Shown here in pieces: positions 57,140-64,000 of a stretch of DNA of 64,000 bases. Below the pieces are notes generated by a model that saw only the letters and a list, made by a program, of their open reading frames with translations, was not told where the DNA came from and ran no database searches. Position 1 is the stretch's first letter; every line of letters starts with the position of its first letter. The stretch is from assembly GCA_027627225.1 (NCBI GenBank), contig CM051028.1, positions 15,843,201 through 15,907,200 of the forward strand, read 5' to 3'. This stretch comes from Congeria kusceri. Lineage: Eukaryota; Mollusca; Bivalvia; Myida; Dreissenidae. The position numbers and the translations under genes are program-made.

Positions 57140-59330
57140 AACGGACCAACTCAGTCTGGCAATAAGCCATTGACACAATTATTTCCAGAAGTGTTTCTAC
57201 TGTTAATTGTTTAAACAATTATACACATTATATTTCATTTCCGCTTAATTGAATGTGTCTCGTGGTCTTGTACATACCGACACCAGGGTGCCTGTTCAAT
57301 GCCTACTTTAAAATGCACATTGTTTAATTGAACTGCATATACTTGTTATTTCGATGATATGCGCTTGCAGGTCAGATTCTGTTACATTTTCCTCAAAATC
57401 CAGTTAAGATAAATAAATAGAAAACAAAATCAATAAAATTCTAAAATCATTAATTATTCTGACATTGTGTAGTACATGTCATTTTATTATGTCCAGTTTT
57501 CAAGAAGCTTTACAGACATGTAAATGTCATTGTAAAAAATGCTAATGATTTGTAGGTACTATTATAAATATGATGTTATAAGTATTCGGTGAATTGCAAC
57601 TAAAGATAACTTCGTTATTTCAAAATCGCTACAGCAATTCTCTATATACCAATGCGACATATTCAAATGATATACGTATTAAATAAACACAATATTCTTA
57701 TTGAACAGTTAAACGCGAATTGCATGATTTTTCGTTTTTAAACATATGGAACAGAATTTATTAAGAAATAATAAATCAACTTCAAAGAAATAGAGAATAC
57801 TGTTGAGTTGAGTGTCATAGAAAATACATTTAACCACTTATGGCCTTGTTAACTTTGCACTCCACGATTTCAATTTTTATTAACCGATTGTTAATAACGG
57901 GAAGTGAATGAATATAACATATATGCAACTGCATAAAGCTGCATCAGAATAAGAGAAACTCTTATTTACATTATTTAATTAGGACACGTGACAATGTACC
58001 AAAATGTACAATGTCTTTGCACCTGTTGAATACATGAACGTTTTCCATGAGGTGTCCGTGACCCTGAAGGATTTGGAGCGAATTTCTTGTTAGACACGTT
58101 TTGATCATGGAAATACACGTCACATATTATGTATGTCACGCATTAAATCAAATGCACGAATCCATTAACGGCACAAGAACACGAACACGTTTTACGTAGT
58201 TTTTATGATTGCTGACGAAACCTTTTAGAATCGCCAGCGAAAGAGATGGCTCTATATTAGAATTGGAATATATCCTGGCGTTTTAGGGCAAATAAAATAA
58301 ATACAAAAACTCAAAAGCCACGAATTTAAGTGCTAACGAAATTGCCATTATAGAGAAACTCAAGACATTTTGTGCCATCGCTAATAAAAATGAATTTACA
58401 GTACATTTACAAAATTATATTTCCCTTTAAATGAATTAAAATGTTCTTGAGTTCTTTGGGTTACTAACACTTTTATTAACAATAGGGATTGTGAGCACAT
58501 AAAATATATTCCGTCTACACTATGAACTCTGAAAATTTCCATTTGTTTGGTGTCAGTGATCAGCTGTTTTAGTAATCGACCACAAACCACAAAACAATGT
58601 ACAATGACACATATACTTCCTTGTTAACAACTTTGCATATTTCCTATTATTTTGATTAATACATCTTACTCGTGCTTATCGGTTTCTTTTCGAAAGACTC
58701 AATTAATAACGCGAAAATAAATATCCTTTAATTTCCCGCTGACACCGTCATTTATGTCATTAATACTATGTTACGATTTCTCCACATTCGGCACAGATGT
58801 CGTGGTAGGTGGGCTTCTGTTCGTACGACTTCTGATACCCCTTAACATATCAATGCCAAACCGTCGAATTAGAATTATCAATTTATACGCTGTATGGCTA
58901 TCATTAAATAAAACCAGTTGGCTGCTTTAGATACCTAATAAAAAATTTCAGTGTTTACTATTCCTTCTAAATATTTATTGGTATATGAATAGTTGTTTTA
59001 TTGAGAAAGATTTAAATATACGTGTATATCATCCAATCATAGTAATGGTTTGCGCTGATTAACTGTTCACATAGTTACACAAAAGCTATCGCAGACCGTT
59101 ATGTTGGTGGTCCTTCAAATACAAAATAACTGAAATGATATTTAATAAGTGGCAAAAACTCGATTGGCATATACTTTTGACGTTTCACAAACAGTTTCAA
59201 AATATAAACCAATACTGGTATAAATCAAGCCTTGACCAACATTTGTTGGTAAGTAGTCTTATTTATATTGTATAACCTGAATAAAGCTATGTATCTATAG
59301 TAAAAGTAACAATAAGCAAGCATAACACGA
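57140..59330. other. no gene seen; upstream region of copy D
   Basis: AT-rich DNA with no exon or array. It should contain the copy D promoter; I see no clear core element. Confidence 0.35.
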
Positions 59331-59339
59331 AATCATTGA

Positions 59340-60012
59340 AACGAGTTATTGATCATTACACACAAATACAATATTGTTGTTGCAGCGTCAAATTCACTGT
59401 CATCTCGCAATCGTTACACATTCACAAAATATTGCTATTGCAGCGTCAAATACTCTGTCATCTCGGAAACATTACATATTCACAAGGTATTGCTGCTGCA
59501 GCGTCAAATCAATGTCATCTCGCAAACATTACACATTTACAAGGTATTGCTGCTGCAGCGTCAAATCACTGTCATTTCGCAAACATTACACATTTACAAG
59601 GTATTGCTGCTGCAGCGTCAAATTCACTGTCATCTCGCAATCATTACACATTCACAATGTAGTTCTGCTGCAGCCTCAAATTCACTGTCATCTCGCAATC
59701 ATTACACATTCACAATTTATTGCTGTTGCAGCGTCAAATACTCTGTCATCTCGAAATCATTACACATTCACAAGGTATTGCACTTGCAGCGTCAAATACT
59801 CTGTCATCTCGCAATCATTACACATTCACAAGTATTGCTGCTGCAGCCTCAAATTCACTGTCATCTCGCAATCATTACACATTCACAATTTATTGCTGTT
59901 GCAGAGTCAAATTCTCTGTCATCTCGCTATCATTACACATTGTTAAGGTATTGCTGCTGCAGCCTCAAATCCACCGCCATCTCGCAATCATTACACATTC
60001 ACATAGTCTGGG
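59340..60012. repeat. 58-bp minisatellite at the 3' end of copy C
   Basis: About 11 units with ATTACACATTCACAAGGTAT, TGCTGCTGCAGCGTCAAAT and CTGTCATCTCGCAATC. The length is not a multiple of three and there are few stops, which explains the overlapping 235-, 190- and 140-codon plus-strand frames. Its reverse complement aligns with the end of the last receptor exon. Confidence 0.9.
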
Positions 60013-60014
60013 TC

Positions 60015-60167
60015 TTACAATTTATTTTGTACTGTTCGCTCGAAATCAATGTTTAAATAAACAGTTGGAACATGTCCGCCGTCTGTTGATCTTGACACCT
60101 TATTTCTTTCTAGAAACTCTATGTCAATGTCTGCATATATAAGTTGCATTCCTCGAGCATGGTCATC
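60015..60167 (-). CDS. copy C last exon with LIYADI and TVYLNI
   Basis: 51 codons including the stop: DDHARGMQLIYADIDIEFLE, then HVPTVYLNIDFERTVQNKL. The frame agrees with copy B and with phase 0 entry. The sequence just after the stop still resembles the DPDYENV end of copy A, so the C terminus has been shortened by a CAA-to-TAA type change. Confidence 0.7.
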   Translation of the reverse strand, partial: DDHARGMQLIYADIDIEFLERNKVSRSTDGGHVPTVYLNIDFERTVQNKL

Positions 60168-63100
60168 CTTCAATAAACAATCAAAGAAAGAAAGAATGAA
60201 TGAATGAATGAATGAATGAATGAATGAATGAATAAATGAATAAATGAATTAATTAATAAATGAATGAATGAATGAATGAAACGATTAATATGTGATTTTT
60301 TTTATTGTACATTATAATTTGGCAAATGTGAACAGAATATTTAACAGTCGAGTTTTAACGATTCCGATTTATCCGATTCTCGGTTCCAGAAGCGGTCCAA
60401 ACTTGACTGACATTTGCATAGTGCACCTCCTGCTTACCTGTAGGCTCATCTACACCTGAAGCATTGTACCGTTACACAAGCACAATTGTACATCCGATAG
60501 ATCAGTTTGTAAATGCGATTCGTACTAAGGTCAGCTTTTGTGTGAAATAACATTCGTTCTGGTGATTTAATTAAAGCTTAAACAATCAGATGTCTAAACA
60601 CCCACTCCGCGACAATTAATAAACGCTGCAAAGGATAACAGTATTTTGACCATCTTAGCGAAAACAACAACAAAACGGTTAATGTTTGTTACTTCTAGCT
60701 AACGACTTGCAGATTGTTCGGAGAAACTCGATAATTATTAAAGTCGCAGTAAGTTTAACATAAACTCAGAATCTATTACATGTTTTAATGTACAAATAAA
60801 ACAATCAAAGAATGCTTGTCAATATATTTCCTGATCGGAAAATCAAGGGTACTTTTATAATGTTTTGCGCTGCTACTCAACAAAAATTTTCCGACATCTT
60901 TCGACTAAATCCACATTTCGTGTTAAGGTCATTAGCAGCATCGTCTAACTGTCTTCATATTTAGAAAAAGTACTACGAAGGAAATGTATTTAAAAATATT
61001 ATAAAGCATCACATGATCTTTTTCGAAATTCGACGGGTTTAATATGACTAAAAAGCAGTTCACGGATCACACAAGAAATATATGAACTTGAAGAATATTT
61101 TGTGAAATGAAATTTAACTTGATGAGCAATATTTGGTTGCAATATTAAATTGTGTTCAACAGCTATGAAACAATAAAAAGAATCGCAAACGCATATGGTA
61201 TACCGTTGTTTTATAAGCGCATACATATGCGGCTGGTTATTTCGCGGTTTCTGTTCGGACTTAATAAAGATTTTTTGATAGAGGATATTTAACATATGTA
61301 AATCAACAAATTAAGCGGGTATAATAATAATAAACATACCTAGGCTGCTGAGACATGGCCATTTTTCTCCCTGTAAATCACTTACATAACATCAAAATGT
61401 ATATCATCAATGTTCAACGAATACATATAACAAATCTGTATCAACAATCGGACCTACTGGAACAATATAATTATTTAATCATCATAATCATTAATGCAGC
61501 AATGTTGTTGCATTAAGTTGTTATAAAACTATCTTCCAATCATCATAGTACTAACGTTTGATCGCAGTGACAGAAATGCCAATGCACACCAATACAACGC
61601 CACCAACGCCAATCACGATGTTCACAACTAAATCTTCCGTCACTGACATTGCGGCGTGCGGCAAAGCTTCTGAAAATATTGAGGAAATACAATGCCAATG
61701 AATTAGTACATTTGTAATACAAATCTGAATAGTGTCCATGCGTAGTTTATGACAAAATATATGCTTTATTAACTTACATTCAAACATCAGTAAGTGAAAC
61801 TTAGTAATCATTATAATCATTATAATGCGTATTTCAGTAGTTATTTTGAAATTACTGACTTGGAAAGTAACCATTCAAAGGAAATTCATCTTTATGTTTC
61901 TAAATACTATACTGTCATTCGGTTGGTATATATTACAAAATAATCAAAATGAATTATCAGTCGCATATATTTTTTATTGAAAATATTTGCTTCATTTGTA
62001 TATTATGTTTTTTTATGTTTATTTGTACTTGTAATATTTTGACCAGCCGATAAACCGTTGTTTGAATGTTACACGGTAATACTAGGTGGATGATAAAAAA
62101 GAATTTCGTATATATGTATAAGGGACTTAATAAAGTAATTGAAAGTAATTACGTGTACTACAAATAATAAATAAATATTAATTATTCAAAATATTTTTTA
62201 TTTTTCGGGATGTATTTGGTTATCATATATTGCTAAATTTGTAGTGTGTTTTATTTCAGTATAAATGTTGCGTTGTTACCAAAAATAATTTCCTTTATTG
62301 TTACACATACGATCGAAAGTCAAGACATATTTCTCTTCCAGTTTCGTGTCGAAATCCTCACATATAAGTCTGCATCTTACGTATATTCCTTGCGTGGATC
62401 TCGATACGTTTATTCTGACTGATGAAGCAATATTGTTGAATGCTGCATTGTCCGTTTCTTTTCAGTTCGCTATATCCGAATTCCACGCTATTCTGCAATG
62501 AGCAGTTCTGTCTATGGCTGTGCATTTAATAGAAAGCTCGACCCAGGGAGCCGGTTTTCGTGGCAACTGATGTGGATCCATGTGAAGTCTACTTGGGGGA
62601 TCTAGAATATGAAACCATGTGTAGTATGGTTTGCTCAGAAAAATGATTTGTAAGGAGTTTTAAAATGTGTATCGTATACCTACATACAACCAATGACACA
62701 TAGTGCATTTATCGTGTATTTCTGAGCATTTATCCTGTGTCTGACAGCGGTTATCAAATAACATGTTAGGTTTTTGCCATTTAGTATTTAAATAAATCTG
62801 ACAGACGGCATGCTAGTATATACATATTAGATATAAAACTTTATTTTACATGTGTTTGTAACGGTCATGCTGTCAACATATCTACACATGTAGTTATTGT
62901 TCGTGTTTATGTTCATGTTTAAAACCATATACATGCACTTTAAGTGCGGTTCCAGAAGTTCGTACGCTGGTATAGAGATTGGAGGTCACATTGTAGATAT
63001 CTTCTTGTAACACAGCTATCAAACGTTCTCCACCCAAACTCATCTCCAGTTTTGGCGGCGGTCTACCATTGTAGGAAACATAGGTTATGTTCCTCTGATT

Positions 63101-64000
63101 ACCTTCCATTAGTTTAGGAACATGCAGCAATGGCTTCGTTGGAGGTACTATAAAATAAAAACTCATGCCATTGAATTAATGTTTTATTTACAGAGCCAGT
63201 CAACACTATTCCATTTTAATTCATATGCACAAACTACTTTTAATTAATCGTATGTTATATCATCTTGAGTGAAAAAAATAAAGGCTTTTGTAAACAAAAT
63301 CGTCGCAAAATATTTGCCTGGGCTTATAAGACGAAAAATCAATATACTTTGTAATCAATATATTTTATCACAAGCACGATTACAATTGCACATTGCATCA
63401 AATATAGTAAGACATTTGGATTATATACTAATGACCACATCTTTTGTAAATAACATTATCCTACCGACAACATATAGCGAGGTGCTCCTGTTGAAAGCAA
63501 GAAGTGGACTCTGAATATATGCCAGACATGAAACAGTTGTCATGTGATGATGGTCATCGATGCGTAAACCTGTCGATGAATAAACATATGGAAACGCATT
63601 TCGATCCCCTAGAAGACTAACATTAACGGAACCAATCCACATCGTAACGTTGGTGCTGTATAAGGTACATATGATTGTATCGCCAGGTTTGACACACAAA
63701 CAATCGATGCAGCCGCCAACAGTGCATCGAGGACCTAACTCGGGGAAACCTGGAACACATAGCTTAATATTTCCTAAACTGAAGATTACAATGTGTATAG
63801 CTCGTGTCAAGTAAATAAAATGGCCTACGTTTTCATAACGGATAAGACGATAGTAAAATACATGGAAATATGTCTACTCCCTTTGCTGTGAGACTATATG
63901 GTGTATTAAGACATTCTAAGGGGAATTCGTTACGATGTGTGATATTTTTGATGGTGAGTATGTACTTCAAATCATCCGCATCACGTTGATCTGTATAGTC
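60015..64000 (-). CDS. Ig-receptor copy C: partial (Ig-like 2 to ITIM/ITSM tail), with possible lesions
   Basis: Exons from the right edge: 63862-64000 onward (end of Ig-like 2: LKYILTIKNITH, FPLECLN), 63465-63749 (Ig-like 3), 62850-63147 (Ig-like 4), 61556-61669 (membrane helix), 61340-61370 (RKMAMSQQPR), 60455 downward (VHYANV) and 60015-60167 (tail end). The tail carries VHYANV and LIYADI (both ITIM pattern) and TVYLNI (ITSM pattern TxYxxI); two of the three also have Asn at +2 (Grb2 YxN). Problems: the Ig-like 4 exon is 11 nt shorter than in copy A and shifts frame between TSGTA and LKC; the donor after the VHYANV exon reads CGGATAAA, where copy B has GTGGTAAA, so GT is lost; and I could not find the counterpart of the 47/50-nt tail exon. 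Copy C has the best-preserved tail but may be decaying. Confidence 0.6.
60188..60285. repeat. (GAAT)n microsatellite
   Basis: About 95 bp of GAAT units with AAAT/TAAT interruptions, in the intron before the last exon of copy C. Confidence 0.95.
61556..61669 (-). CDS. copy C transmembrane exon
   Basis: EALPHAAMSVTEDLVV, then the helix NIVIGVGGVVLVCIGISVTA and IKR at a GTTAGT donor. Same CAGAAG tandem acceptor as in copy A. Confidence 0.75.
62850..63147 (-). CDS. copy C exon: Ig-like domain 4, frameshifted
   Basis: VPPTKPLLHVPKLMEGNQRN, then RPPPKLEMSLGGE and NLYTSVRTSGTA; the next match to copy A (LKC, aligned with LTC) is in another frame. The first Ig cysteine is Tyr here (NITYVSY against NITCVSF in copy A). 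The exon ends at a GTAAAA donor with ACA-T. Confidence 0.6.
63465..63749 (-). CDS. copy C exon: Ig-like domain 3
   Basis: 285 nt, phase 1 to phase 1. FPELGPRCTVGGCIDCLCVK, then GDTIICTLY, VTMWIGSVNVSL, MTTVSCLAYIQSPL and FNRSTSLYVV. Nearly colinear with copy A exon 10490-10774 and with no indel. The linker has extra cysteines (CTVGGCIDCLC), unusual for an Ig domain and conserved in copy A. Confidence 0.75.

Noticed and set aside
59349..60142. Overlapping plus-strand open frames of 235, 190 and 140 codons
   Set aside because: They cover the 58-bp minisatellite; a unit not divisible by three with few stops opens several frames. The peptides are the same repeat read in different frames (LLLQRQI..., CCCSVK...).

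Overview
The window is eukaryotic nuclear DNA: AT-rich, intron-rich, GT-AG splice sites, and full of microsatellites, minisatellites, inverted-repeat elements and tRNA-derived SINEs. Both SINEs (35218-35521 and 38598-38880) end in a tail beginning TATATGACTGAAA, which I know from mollusc SINEs. With the many other mollusc-style repeats, this points to a bivalve or other mollusc (inference). There are no prokaryotic operons and no CRISPR array. All exon calls are manual, from splice sites, phase and homology between copies inside the window.

The main content is a cluster of paralogous immunoglobulin-domain receptor genes. Minus-strand copies: A (13093-6742, all exons present but broken by several lesions), B (18641-17629, three tail exons only), D (57132-56119, signal peptide and the first two Ig-like domains) and C (64000-60015, runs off the right edge; end of Ig-like 2, Ig-like 3, Ig-like 4, membrane segment, tail). 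The ancestral plan is signal peptide, four Ig-like domains, one membrane helix, then a tail split over small exons that carry tyrosine motifs of ITIM/ITSM type and of Grb2-type YxN(I/V). A plus-strand gene at the left edge (359-2087, 3' part only) also encodes a membrane helix and a tail with YANL and YDEI. The copies differ mostly in the tail. Downstream of A, B and C lies a 54-60 bp minisatellite whose unit resembles the end of the last coding exon.

Between the receptor copies lie two plus-strand genes of a second family: 19.2-23.1 kb (degenerate) and 31.1-39.2 kb (apparently intact 3' exons). Both end in a SANT/Myb-like domain, both contain tandemly duplicated acidic exons, and both have a palindromic NRF1-type site and CRE-like sites near the presumed promoter.

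The rest is repeats: three (GT)n tracts; a 1.35 kb element with 331-bp inverted arms (13694-15048); two small foldbacks (3571-3689, 5719-5810); a 460-bp foldback (27244-27700); several MITE-like elements with recognisable inverted ends; a two-copy 0.9 kb tandem duplication with a CG-rich 22-bp repeat (24.6-26.5 kb); a three-copy 360-bp satellite (28.6-29.6 kb); and a 27-31 bp minisatellite dispersed to at least five loci. The stretches 2.1-3.0, 4.0-5.7, 15.1-16.7, 23.2-24.6, 32.2-35.0, 40.7-42.1, 48.1-51.4 and 57.2-59.3 kb show no gene that I can support.
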